Below, piece after piece: positions 7,404-14,248 of a stretch of 14,291 nucleotides of DNA; position 1 is the stretch's first letter, and each line of letters starts with the position of its first letter. A program made the translations under genes and the position numbers. This DNA comes from Pseudomonadota bacterium. Its GTDB lineage: Bacteria; Pseudomonadota; Alphaproteobacteria; Rhizobiales; Rhizobiaceae. The stretch covers positions 1 through 14,291 of the forward strand of contig JAEWHN010000283.1 of NCBI GenBank assembly GCA_023387775.1, in the 5' to 3' direction. The notes under the pieces were generated by a model, which saw only the letters and a list, made by a program, of their open reading frames with translations, did not search any database and had not been told where the DNA came from.

Positions 7404-7814
7404 ATGCGCCCCTCCGGCATCCTCGAAAGCGCCCTCTACGTCTCCGACCTCGACGCGGCGGAGACGTTTTACGGCGAGGTGATGGGGCTGGAGCGCATCG
7501 CCAAGGTGCCGGGCCGGCACGTCTTCTTCCGCTGCGGGCAAGGCGTGCTCCTGCTGTTCAACGCCGAGGCGACGCGGCATCCGCCGGCGCCGGACGCGAA
7601 ACTTCCGGTGCCGCCGCATGGCACAGTGGGCCAGGGGCATCTCTGCTTTTCGGGCACCGCCGATGAAATTTCGCACTGGAAGGCCCATCTGGAGGCCAGG
7701 GGCATTGCCATTGAAGCCGATTTCGAATGGCCCAATGGTGGCCGCTCCATCTATTTCTGCGACCCTTCCGGCAATTCGCTGGAGATCGCCGAACCACGTA
7801 TCTGGGGTATCTGA
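7404..7814 (+). CDS. VOC (glyoxalase/bleomycin-resistance/dioxygenase) superfamily protein
   Basis: This encodes a 136-residue protein with the two beta-alpha-beta-beta-beta halves of the vicinal oxygen chelate fold. The first half starts LESALYVSDLDAAETFYGEVMGL (7–29); the second contains VGQGHLCFSG (75–84) and ends YFCDPSGNSLEIAE (117–130). Likely metal ligands are Glu8 (where many relatives have His), His79 and Glu127. Members act as metal-dependent isomerases, dioxygenases or thiol transferases; the substrate here cannot be read from the sequence. Annotation as a fosfomycin or bleomycin resistance gene would be unjustified. It has a clear ribosome-binding site (GAGGTAGAA directly before ATG). 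It lies 7 bp after rph, and its TGA stop abuts the rdgB ATG, so it belongs to the same operon. Confidence 0.9.
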   Translation: MRPSGILESALYVSDLDAAETFYGEVMGLERIAKVPGRHVFFRCGQGVLLLFNAEATRHPPAPDAKLPVPPHGTVGQGHLCFSGTADEISHWKAHLEARGIAIEADFEWPNGGRSIYFCDPSGNSLEIAEPRIWGI

Positions 7815-8462
7815 ATGCGCATTCTGACCGACCGGGAAATCGTCGTTGCCAGCCACAATGACGGCAAGCTGCGCGAGTTCGCCGACCTGATGGCGCCGTT
7901 CGGCTTCAAGGCCAAGTCGGCCAAGGAGTTCGGCCTGCCCGAGCCCGACGAGACCGGCACCACCTTTGAGGAGAACGCCGCGATCAAGGCGCTGGCCGCC
8001 GCAACCGCCACTGGCCTGCCGGCACTGTCGGACGATTCCGGCCTGTGCGTGGATGCGCTCGACGGCCAGCCCGGCGTCTACACCGCCAACTGGGCTGAGA
8101 AGCCTGACGGCAGCCGCGACTTCGGTATGGCCATGCAGCGCACGGAAGACGCCATGAACGAGGCCGGCGCGGTTTCGTCCGACCGGCGCAGCGGCCGCTT
8201 CGTTGCCGTCATCTGCGTGGCCTGGCCGGACGGGCACACCGAATATTTCCGCGGCGAGGCCGAGGGCCAGCTGGTCTGGCCGCCGCGCGGCGAGAAAGGT
8301 TTCGGCTACGATCCGGTCTTCCTGCCGGAAGGGCATGAAAAGACTTTCGGCGAGATGTCGGCCGAGGAAAAGCACGGCTGGAAGCCGGGTCAGGACAAGG
8401 CGCTGTCGCACCGCGCCCGCGCCTTCCAGAAATTTGCCCGCGCCATGCTCGGCGCGGCGTGA
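7815..8462 (+). CDS. rdgB: XTP/dITP diphosphatase (non-canonical purine NTP pyrophosphatase)
   Basis: This encodes a 215-residue HAM1/RdgB-family enzyme that hydrolyses dITP, XTP and ITP to monophosphates, keeping deaminated purines out of DNA and RNA. The motifs are complete: SHNDGKLREF (13–22) at the triphosphate site, TFEENAAIKA (50–59), the metal-binding SDDSGLCVDALDGQPGVYTA (72–91), the base-recognition GFGYDPVF (162–169), and the ALSHRARAF block (196–204). It is slightly longer than E. coli RdgB owing to the segment around residues 93–128. The ATG directly follows the TGA of the VOC gene with no gap, and no ribosome-binding site is obvious apart from sequence within the upstream gene, which suggests translational coupling. 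In many alphaproteobacteria rdgB sits between rph and hemW, as here apart from the VOC gene. Confidence 0.97.
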   Translation: MRILTDREIVVASHNDGKLREFADLMAPFGFKAKSAKEFGLPEPDETGTTFEENAAIKALAAATATGLPALSDDSGLCVDALDGQPGVYTANWAEKPDGSRDFGMAMQRTEDAMNEAGAVSSDRRSGRFVAVICVAWPDGHTEYFRGEAEGQLVWPPRGEKGFGYDPVFLPEGHEKTFGEMSAEEKHGWKPGQDKALSHRARAFQKFARAMLGAA

Positions 8463-8470
8463 AGGATGGG

Positions 8471-9628
8471 ATGTTGACCAGCAGGGAACCGGGCTTCGGC
8501 GTCTACATCCATTGGCCGTTCTGCGCGGCCAAGTGCCCCTATTGCGACTTCAACAGCCATGTCCGCCACCAGCCGGTGGACCAGGAGCGTTTTGTCCGCG
8601 CCTTCGAGGCCGAGCTGGCGACAATGCGCAAGCGCACCGGCCCGCGTGAGGTGACCAGCATATTCCTCGGCGGCGGCACGCCCTCGCTGATGAAGCCGCA
8701 CACGGTTGCGGCCGTGCTCGACGCGGTCGCCGCCAACTGGACCGTGCCGCAGGGCGTGGAGATAACGCTGGAGGCCAACCCCTCCTCCGTCGAAGCCGAG
8801 CGCTTCCGCGGCTATCGCGCCGCCGGGGTCAATCGCGTGTCGCTCGGCGTTCAGGCATTGAACGACGCCGACCTGCGCTTCCTTGGCCGGCTGCACAATG
8901 TCGAGGAAGCGTTGCAGGCCATCGAGCTGGCGCGCGAGACGTTTCCGCGCCTGTCCTTCGACCTGATCTATGCCCGGCCCGGCCAGACGCCGCAGGCCTG
9001 GGCGGCCGAGCTGAAGCAGGCGATAGGCCATGCCGTCGACCACCTCTCGCTCTACCAGCTCACCATCGAGGAAGGCACGCGTTTCCACGCGCTCCATGCC
9101 GCGCACAAGTTCGAGCTGCCGGATGCCGACCATGCGGCCGAGCTCTATTCGATCACGCAGGAGGTGACCGCCGCGCACGGCCTGCCTGCCTACGAGATTT
9201 CCAACCACGCCAGGCCCGGCGCGGAAAGCCGGCACAACCTGATCTACTGGCGCTATGGCGAATATGTCGGAGTCGGCCCCGGCGCGCATGGGCGCTTCGT
9301 GGAGGACGGGCGGCGCGTGGTGACCATTGCCGAGAAGATGCCCGAGACCTGGCTTGAGCTGGTGGAGGCCAAGGGCCACGGCGTCACCGGCGGCGAGATA
9401 CTGACCCGGTCGGAGGAAGCCGACGAATTCCTTCTGATGGGCCTGCGGCTTGTCGAAGGCATCGACCTCGTGCGCTACGAGATGCTTTCGGGCCGGGAAT
9501 TGGCCCCGGCGCGTGTCTCGATACTGCGGGACGAAGGGCTGATAGAGCCCGTCGGCAATTCGCGCCTGCGCGCGACCTCTTCGGGCATGATCGTGCTGGA
9601 TGCCGTGGTGGCCGATCTGGCGCGGTGA
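8471..9628 (+). CDS. hemW: HemW, radical-SAM haem chaperone (HemN/CPO-like)
   Basis: This encodes a 385-residue radical SAM protein. The cluster motif CAAKCPYC gives CxxxCxxC (Cys18, Cys22, Cys25) followed by Asp-Phe, as in HemW; true coproporphyrinogen dehydrogenase HemN has a fourth cysteine there. FLGGGTPS and LEANPSS correspond to the SAM-binding strands. RHNLIYW plus YVGVGPGAHG in the C-terminal half is the HemW block, with a histidine proposed to bind haem. HemW is thought to deliver haem to membrane proteins rather than to catalyse porphyrin oxidation. Start choice: ATG 8471 has AAGGA 4 bp upstream. A GTG at 8459 would add four residues and overlap the rdgB stop by 4 bp, so coupling is also possible. 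It is last in the rph–VOC–rdgB–hemW cluster. Confidence 0.94.
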   Translation: MLTSREPGFGVYIHWPFCAAKCPYCDFNSHVRHQPVDQERFVRAFEAELATMRKRTGPREVTSIFLGGGTPSLMKPHTVAAVLDAVAANWTVPQGVEITLEANPSSVEAERFRGYRAAGVNRVSLGVQALNDADLRFLGRLHNVEEALQAIELARETFPRLSFDLIYARPGQTPQAWAAELKQAIGHAVDHLSLYQLTIEEGTRFHALHAAHKFELPDADHAAELYSITQEVTAAHGLPAYEISNHARPGAESRHNLIYWRYGEYVGVGPGAHGRFVEDGRRVVTIAEKMPETWLELVEAKGHGVTGGEILTRSEEADEFLLMGLRLVEGIDLVRYEMLSGRELAPARVSILRDEGLIEPVGNSRLRATSSGMIVLDAVVADLAR

Positions 9629-9637
9629 GAGGGCGGC

Positions 9638-9658
9638 TGCGCCAATGCTCCAGGCGCA
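9638..9658. repeat. Short inverted repeat after hemW
   Basis: TGCGCC (9638–9643) and GGCGCA (9653–9658) form a perfect 6-bp stem 10 bp past the hemW stop, followed by AAAAA on the plus strand. As a U-tract the run would serve only minus-strand transcription, so it is not a standard hemW terminator. It may still stabilise the 3' end. Confidence 0.3.
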
Positions 9659-9694
9659 AAAAATCTTCTGATCCGTAGCGACGGCGGGTATGTC

Positions 9695-9756
9695 GAGGCA
9701 TGGATTCCCGACACTCTCCGCTCGTTTCACTCGCTCACGAGGTCGGGAATGACGGC
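9695..9756 (+). repeat. Palindromic intergenic repeat, copy 1 (62 bp)
   Basis: This 62-bp unit has terminal inverted repeats ATTCCCGA (9704–9711) and TCGGGAAT (9743–9750) and an inner CTCGT/ACGAG stem (9721–9725, 9737–9741). A second copy lies in opposite orientation at 9922–9983, with 56 of 62 positions identical by my hand alignment. Such GGATTCCCG…CGGGAATGAC units are familiar as dispersed repeats in rhizobial genomes; that point is from general knowledge. Confidence 0.75.
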
Positions 9757-9921
9757 GGTGAGGGCTTCCGCAGCATCAATATTGCTCGCTCAGCGTCGAA
9801 CCAGGCCCTTGCCGCGCCTCGAACTGATTGCGTTTCACGCATGGACGTCGGTGGCCGCCTCCAGCTCGGCGTCGCCTCGCCGGTAGCCGGTCGTCCGGTC
9901 GAGAGGCGGCACCACACACCA

Positions 9922-9983
9922 GCCGTCATTCCCGATCTCGTGAGCGAACGGAGTGAGCGGAGAGTGTCGGGAATCCATGCCTC
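9922..9983 (-). repeat. Palindromic intergenic repeat, copy 2 (62 bp, inverted)
   Basis: This is the reverse complement of the unit at 9695–9756 with six mismatches, five of them clustered in the central loop region. Its terminal inverted repeats (9928–9935 and 9967–9974) are intact. The 165 bp between the copies (9757–9921) shows no gene or motif I can support. The two copies together could form a large cruciform or hairpin. Confidence 0.75.
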
Positions 9984-10115
9984 TCCAGCAACAACGAGCC
10001 AGCGTTGCAAGCGATATGCCCACCAGCCGCAAACGTCCGGCAACCCATCCGATTCCCACCCCTCCCCCAAAATGCTAAAGCCTTGGCACCAACGTCCCGG
10101 CGGAGAAAACAGCGC

Positions 10116-10550
10116 ATGACCCTTTTCTCATCCTGGCAGTTCTGGGCGGTGCTGTCGGCCGCATTCGCCGCACTTACCGCCATCTTCGCCAAGGTCGGCG
10201 TGGAAAACATCAATTCCGACTTCGCCACGCTGATCCGCACCATCGTCATCCTGCTGGTGACGGCCGGCATCGTGATCGCCACGGGACAGGCGCAGGCGCT
10301 CGGATCGATCCCCACGAAGACCTATGCTTTCCTTGCCCTGTCGGGGTGCGCGACAGGCGCTTCGTGGCTCTGCTACTTCCGCGCGCTGAAGCTTGGGCAG
10401 GCCGCGCAGGTGGCGCCGATCGACAAGCTCAGCGTGGTTCTGGTCGCGGTGTTCGGCGTCATTTTCCTTGGCGAGAGGCTGACCGGCGCCAACTGGCTCG
10501 GCATCGCGCTGATCGCCGTCGGCGCCGTGCTGGTCGCCTACCGCGTCTGA
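10116..10550 (+). CDS. Single-domain EamA/DMT-type membrane transporter
   Basis: This encodes a 144-residue membrane protein with five hydrophobic segments (about residues 7–26, 37–57, 68–88, 95–115 and 120–142). It corresponds to one EamA domain, half the usual ten-helix drug/metabolite transporter. The last part, PIDKLSVVLVAVFGVIFLGERLTGANWLGIALIAVGAVLVAY, is the typical EamA C-terminal signature. Short EamA proteins of about 140 residues are a recognised class thought to work as dimers, so this is probably complete rather than truncated. The substrate is unknown. The ATG at 10116 follows GGAG at a spacing of 10 bp, and an in-frame extension upstream is repeat-derived. It is 86 bp before rsmI on the same strand and follows a 487-bp gene-free region. 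Confidence 0.85.
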   Translation: MTLFSSWQFWAVLSAAFAALTAIFAKVGVENINSDFATLIRTIVILLVTAGIVIATGQAQALGSIPTKTYAFLALSGCATGASWLCYFRALKLGQAAQVAPIDKLSVVLVAVFGVIFLGERLTGANWLGIALIAVGAVLVAYRV

Positions 10551-10636
10551 CCGCCCCGATTTTCAGGAACGGCGCGAAAGGTCTTTTGCAACGCACCGCT
10601 GCCCATGCGAAAGAGGGCGACCAAGGAGACGGCAGC

Positions 10637-11536
10637 GTGACGACGGACAGCGGCAGGAAGAGTTTTATGATCGGGCAGACGGAGGTCGTCGCCCGGCCGC
10701 TGGAGGTGGCGCTATACCTCGTCGCCACGCCCATCGGCAATCTGGGCGACATAACCCTGCGCGCGCTGGAAACGCTGGCCGGTGCCGATGTGCTCGCCTG
10801 CGAGGACACGCGCGTGACCCGCGTGCTGCTGGGCCGCTACGGCATCCGCCAGCGCCCGATCCCCTATCACGAGCACAATGCGGAGGAAGCCGGCCCGCGC
10901 CTGATCGAGGCGCTGGAGATGGGCCGCAGCGTCGCGCTGGTGTCGGATGCCGGCACGCCGCTGGTCTCCGATCCCGGCTACCGGCTGGTCGCGCAGGCGC
11001 TCGAAAAGGGCATCCGCGTGGTGCCGATACCGGGCGCTTCGGCCGTGCTGGCGGCTCTCACCGCCTCGGGCCTGCCTTCGGACGCCTTCATGTTTGCCGG
11101 CTTCCTGCCGGTGAAGGACGGCCAGAAGCGCACCCGGCTTTCCGAACTTTCCGCCGTTCCCGCCACGCTGATCTTCTTCGAATCGCCGCGCCGGCTGGCC
11201 GACACGCTGGTCGCGATGGCCGAGGTCTATGGCGACCGGCCGGCTGCAATCGGGCGCGAACTCACCAAGACCTTCGAAGAGATGCGCACCGGCACGCTGG
11301 CGGCACTTTCGGCCCATTATGCCGAGGCGCCGACGCCCAAGGGCGAGATCGTCATCTGCGTCGGGCCACCGATTGCGCAGGTCGCAGAAGCCGAGGACGT
11401 CGACCGCCTTTTGCTTTCGCTCGCGGCCGAAATGCCGGCCTCCAAGGCGGCGGCCGAAGCCGCACGCATGACCGGCGGGCAAAAGTCGGCGCTCTACCGC
11501 CGCCTGCTCGAACTCAAGGAAGGCGGCGGTGGCTGA
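10637..11536 (+). CDS. rsmI: 16S rRNA (cytidine(1402)-2'-O)-methyltransferase
   Basis: This encodes a 299-residue SAM-dependent methyltransferase of the tetrapyrrole-methylase fold. It methylates the 2'-OH of C1402 in 16S rRNA in the decoding centre. Diagnostic blocks are LVATPIGNLGDITLRAL (28–44), CEDTRVTRVLL (55–65), YHEHN (77–81), LVSDAGTPLVSDPGYRLV (101–118), IPGASAVLAALTASGLP (131–147), FFESPRRL (180–187) and GRELTKTFEE (206–215). The C-terminal 50 residues include the helical KAAAEAARMTGGQKSALYRRLLEL region. Start choice: GTG 10637 has AAGGAG 8 bp upstream. ATG 10667 (10 residues later) also has AGGA at 8 bp and is a real alternative. The stop overlaps the yraN start by 8 bp, a common pairing. 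Confidence 0.95.
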   Translation: MTTDSGRKSFMIGQTEVVARPLEVALYLVATPIGNLGDITLRALETLAGADVLACEDTRVTRVLLGRYGIRQRPIPYHEHNAEEAGPRLIEALEMGRSVALVSDAGTPLVSDPGYRLVAQALEKGIRVVPIPGASAVLAALTASGLPSDAFMFAGFLPVKDGQKRTRLSELSAVPATLIFFESPRRLADTLVAMAEVYGDRPAAIGRELTKTFEEMRTGTLAALSAHYAEAPTPKGEIVICVGPPIAQVAEAEDVDRLLLSLAAEMPASKAAAEAARMTGGQKSALYRRLLELKEGGGG

Positions 11537-11900
11537 TACGCTGGCGCGACGCAAGGCCTACCGGCGCGGACATCGCGGTGAATGGCTTGCGGCACTCGCG
11601 CTGATGCTGAAAGGCTACCGCATAGTCGCGCGGCGCTATCGGACAAAACTCGGCGAAATCGACCTCATCGCTAGGCGCGGCAACCTCGTGCTGATCGTCG
11701 AGGTGAAGGCGCGGCGAACCCTTGCCGAGGCCATGGAGGCGGTATCTTACGGCTCCGAGCGGCGCATCGAGGGTGCGGCCGATCTCTGGCTCTCGCGCCA
11801 GCCGGACTATGGGCGGCTTTCCGTGCGCTTCGACCTGGTGGCGGTGCTGCCGCGCCGCTGGCCAGTGCATGTGGAGAATGCATTCCAGGGGCGGAACTGA
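11529..11900 (+). CDS. yraN: YraN/UPF0102 family nuclease-like protein
   Basis: This encodes a 123-residue protein of the UPF0102 family, which has a restriction-endonuclease-like fold. The block GEIDLIARRGNLVLIVEVKAR (42–62) supplies the D-x(n)-ExK catalytic pattern (Asp45, Glu58, Lys60). RRGHRGEWLAALALMLKGYRIVARRYR (12–38) provides the N-terminal helix with Glu18. The biological role of the family is not settled; DNA repair or Holliday-junction processing has been suggested. The start is GTG 11529, with AAGGA 8 bp upstream inside rsmI, so it is translated together with rsmI. In many alphaproteobacteria gshB follows yraN; here repeats and a DUF3297 gene follow. Confidence 0.92.
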   Translation: MADTLARRKAYRRGHRGEWLAALALMLKGYRIVARRYRTKLGEIDLIARRGNLVLIVEVKARRTLAEAMEAVSYGSERRIEGAADLWLSRQPDYGRLSVRFDLVAVLPRRWPVHVENAFQGRN

Positions 11901-11906
11901 GCTAGA

Positions 11907-12005
11907 GCATTTTGCAGCCAGACGGAATCGTCTGACGTCGCACAAATGCGGCTAAGAAAACGGATAGAGCGGCGGAATAGCATTCATCAGAATGCCCGTC
12001 GCTCT
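11907..12005. repeat. Two-hairpin intergenic repeat element
   Basis: Hairpin 1 has an outer stem GCATTT/AAATGC (11907–11912, 11944–11949) and an inner perfect stem CAGACG-GAAT-CGTCTG (11919–11934). Hairpin 2 has an outer stem AGAGCG/CGCTCT (11966–11971, 12000–12005) and an inner perfect stem GCATTC-ATCA-GAATGC (11980–11995). Both start near a TAGAGC motif (11903–11908 and 11965–11970). This layout resembles dispersed rhizobial intergenic repeats, known to me as a type but not checked by search. It lies 7 bp past yraN and may define its mRNA 3' end. Confidence 0.6.
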
Positions 12006-12118
12006 TGGGGCTTTACCCTGACGGCCGATGCCCTTAACAGCGCTTCCCAAGCCCGGCCCGCGAGCCGGGCAATCTCGTCAAGCGGCCGCATGGGCGCCAA
12101 GAACTACTGGAGAAAGCA

Positions 12119-12349
12119 ATGACCCTTCCCGACCGGTTGAGCATCGACCCGCGCAGCCCCTTCTTCGATGGCGAAGCGCTGGAACGCGGCGTCGGCATCC
12201 TGTTCAACGGACGCGAGCGCGAGGACGTCAGCGAATATTGCGTCAGCGAGGGCTGGATCCGCGTGCCGGCCGGCAAGTCCAAGGACCGCTTCGGCCAGCC
12301 GATCACCATCAAGCTCAAGGGCACGGTTGAGCCTTTCCCGCGGGCCTGA
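12119..12349 (+). CDS. DUF3297 family protein
   Basis: This encodes a 76-residue soluble protein. Its whole length matches the DUF3297 pattern: PDRLSIDPRSPFFD (4–17), ERGVGILFNGRERE (22–35), EYCVSEGWIRVPAGKSKDRF (39–58) and ITIKLKGTVEPF (62–73). This small family is conserved in proteobacteria and has no known function; I do not assign one. The start is supported by GGAG 6 bp before ATG 12119. It stands alone on the plus strand, 218 bp after yraN with a repeat element between, so it probably has its own promoter. It is convergent with the P450 gene. Confidence 0.9.
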   Translation: MTLPDRLSIDPRSPFFDGEALERGVGILFNGREREDVSEYCVSEGWIRVPAGKSKDRFGQPITIKLKGTVEPFPRA

Positions 12350-12472
12350 GCGCCGGAGAACGCTTTCCGGGCGAGCCTGCCCAGACTTTCAGCTGGTGAC
12401 AGCGAAACCTGACGGCACCTGCTCGGCCAGAGAATGAGTGCGGCAACCGCGAAGAGGTCGTGTTCTTTCGCA

Positions 12473-12627
12473 CCCCCCTCTGTCCTGCCGGACATCTCCC
12501 CCACAAGGGGGGAGATCAGCTGGCCGCAATGTTGCCGCCCTTTCTGCAACGCTGGAGATTGGCGAAAGCCGAGGCGACATCCAATCTCCCCCCTTGTGGG
12601 GGAGATGTCCGGCAGGACAGAGGGGGG
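12473..12627. repeat. Perfect 44-bp inverted repeat with 67-bp spacer
   Basis: The arms at 12473–12516 and 12584–12627 are exact reverse complements over 44 bp. Each arm contains its own hairpin (ATCTCCCCC-ACAA-GGGGGGAGAT type). The spacer adds a further inverted pair with the arm edge: GGAGATTGG (12554–12562) and CCAATCTCC (12581–12589). It lies between the convergent DUF3297 and P450 genes and could act as a bidirectional terminator. The CCCCTCTGTCCTGCCGGACAT type of sequence is, from general knowledge, a very common rhizobial dispersed repeat. The flanks 12350–12472 and 12628–12676 show nothing else I can support. Confidence 0.85.
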
Positions 12628-12676
12628 CAACGTAGAGCAACAAGCCGGCCGGATATAAACCCGCCGCCTCCCGGCC

Positions 12677-14050
12677 TTACCCTCGCCGCGTCACCCGCAT
12701 CGGCAGGCCGCCCTGCGGCTGGGTGGTGAGCTTCTGTACCGGCCAGGGCTTCGTCTCCGGCACAGTGTCGAAGCGGAAGCGCGAGAGCAGGATCGCGAGC
12801 GCGATGATCGCCTCCTGCATGGCAAAGCTTGCGCCGATGCAGACACGCGGGCCGGCGCCGAATGGCAAATACTGGTAGCGATCGATCTTCTCGCGGTTGC
12901 CGGGGTGGAAGCGCGCCGGGATGAAGGCCTCGGGCTGATCCCAAAGCTTGCGGTGGCGGTGCACCGTCCACGGCATGACCAGAACCTGCGAGCCCTTGCG
13001 GATTTCCAGATCCTTGTAGCGGTCGACCTCGATGGCCTCGCGGTTGATCGAAGGCGCCGGCGGATAGAGCCGCAGCGCCTCCTCGAAGGCCGCGCGCGTC
13101 AGCGGCATGGCATCGAGCCACTTGGTCGGGTCGGGCTCGCGTGCCAGCACCGCGTCGATTTCGGCTTCGATCGGCGCGCGCTCCCACGGTGCCTCTGCGA
13201 GGCAATAGAGCGTCCAGCCAAGCGCCCGGGCGGTAGTCTCGTGGCCGGCGCCGATGAAGGTGATGATATTGTCCTCGATCTCGGCGCGGCTCAGCCCGTC
13301 CGGCCCTTCGGCGCGCAGAAGCAGGGTCAAAAAATCCTCGGGCACGGCATCGGGCTCGCGCGCCAGCCTCTCCTTGCGCATCGCCATGGTGTCGGACACG
13401 ATCTTGCGGAAATAGGCCATGGTCTTGCGGCCGCGAATGCGCGTGATGCGCGGCAGCCAGTCGGGCGCGCGCAAGAGGTCGAGCGGATCGACCCGGCCCA
13501 TGGTTTCGAACAGGTGATCGACCTGGTGCCCGAAACTGCCCGGCTCGCCGGCGATCTCGCCGGAAAACAGCGTTTCGGCGAGGATTTCGTAGGTCAACGC
13601 GGTCATGTCGCGGGCGATGTCGACCGTGCCGGTCTCACCTTCGTAGCGCTCGACAAATTCCAGCGTGCGCTTCAGCATCGGCTGCGCAAAGCCGAATATG
13701 TTGCGCGGCGTGAACACCGGCGCCATGGCCTTGCGCGAGCGCTTCCACACCTCGCCCTCGGCGGTCAGAAGCCCGTCGCGCAGGATTGGCCGCAGGATCT
13801 TCTGGCGCACCGTGGCCATCTTGTAGTTCTTCGCATTGTCCACCAGCACGTGGCGGATCAGGCCGGGATCGTTGGCGATCACCAGCGGCCCGCCGATGCC
13901 GGACACCGATATCCACGGCTCGTTGTAAGAAGGCTCGCCCCACAGTTCGAGCGGATTGCGGTAGACGATGCGGATCATCTGCAGCGTCGAGGGCGGCGTG
14001 CTGCGGGGTTTTGGCGCGGGCGGAATGAAGGGAGCGGGCGCGGTATCCAT
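12677..14050 (-). CDS. Cytochrome P450
   Basis: This encodes a 457-residue soluble cytochrome P450 monooxygenase that is complete in all core motifs. These are the I-helix oxygen-activation motif GAGHETT (267–273), the K-helix ExxR as EEALR (Glu324, Arg327), the PARF region (378–381), and the haem loop FGAGPRVCIG (397–406) with Cys404 as the axial thiolate. WKRSRKAMAPVF (102–113) is the C-helix that contacts haem propionates. There is no fused reductase and no ferredoxin or reductase gene alongside within the window, so the electron donor is elsewhere. The substrate is unknown; fatty acids or xenobiotics are both possible. The ATG at 14050 is preferred because GGAGG lies 5 bp upstream; a 16-codon upstream extension exists. 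It is divergent from a putative FMN reductase gene at the window edge. Confidence 0.96.
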   Translation of the reverse strand: MDTAPAPFIPPAPKPRSTPPSTLQMIRIVYRNPLELWGEPSYNEPWISVSGIGGPLVIANDPGLIRHVLVDNAKNYKMATVRQKILRPILRDGLLTAEGEVWKRSRKAMAPVFTPRNIFGFAQPMLKRTLEFVERYEGETGTVDIARDMTALTYEILAETLFSGEIAGEPGSFGHQVDHLFETMGRVDPLDLLRAPDWLPRITRIRGRKTMAYFRKIVSDTMAMRKERLAREPDAVPEDFLTLLLRAEGPDGLSRAEIEDNIITFIGAGHETTARALGWTLYCLAEAPWERAPIEAEIDAVLAREPDPTKWLDAMPLTRAAFEEALRLYPPAPSINREAIEVDRYKDLEIRKGSQVLVMPWTVHRHRKLWDQPEAFIPARFHPGNREKIDRYQYLPFGAGPRVCIGASFAMQEAIIALAILLSRFRFDTVPETKPWPVQKLTTQPQGGLPMRVTRRG

Positions 14051-14155
14051 CGTGTCCTCCGTCCGGCTTATGTAGGCGGGGCGCGGCCGCGCGTCCACAG
14101 AAACGAAGACTGTCCCGCAAAGGATGAACGCAGCGTCACCGGCAAATTCCGGCCG

Positions 14156-14170
14156 GTCACCAATGGTGCT
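14156..14170. promoter_or_regulatory. Degenerate second copy of the GTCACC operator-like motif
   Basis: GTCACC-AAT-GGTGCT has the same 6-3-6 layout as the perfect palindrome at 14211–14225, with the last two positions degenerate. Centre-to-centre distance is 55 bp, close to five helical turns. Another GTCACC half-site lies at 14135–14140, 21 bp upstream of this one. Confidence 0.35.
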
Positions 14171-14209
14171 CGCTTGCCTTCCGGGCGGGATAGGCCCATT
14201 TCCTCCCTA

Positions 14210-14226
14210 AGTCACCTTTGGTGACT
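14210..14226. promoter_or_regulatory. Perfect palindrome, probable operator (AGTCACC-TTT-GGTGACT)
   Basis: A perfect 7-bp dyad with a 3-bp spacer lies 22 bp before the TTG start of the divergent reductase-like gene. The shape resembles GTTAC-n-GTAAC type sites I associate with HxlR-family regulators of redox genes, but no regulator gene is visible within the window. It could control the reductase gene, the P450 gene, or both. Confidence 0.5.
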
Positions 14227-14248
14227 GGATTGCATAGGGAATACGACT

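Noticed and set aside
7404..7814. Calling the VOC gene a fosfomycin or bleomycin resistance determinant
   Set aside because: Nothing beyond the shared fold supports it, and the operon context is housekeeping.
9700..10119. 139-residue plus-strand ORF (and the 111-residue minus-strand ORF at 9735–10070) after hemW
   Set aside because: Both are built from the two palindromic repeat copies (peptides such as MDSRHSPLV…HEVGNDG are translations of the repeat), with no ribosome-binding site and no recognisable domain.
12434..12729. Several short ORFs across the 44-bp inverted repeat
   Set aside because: Their peptides, for example CPAGHLPHKGGD, are repeat translations that appear on both strands and in several frames.
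12905..14224. 439-residue plus-strand ORF opposite the P450 gene
   Set aside because: It is an antisense shadow; the minus-strand frame has every P450 motif in order.
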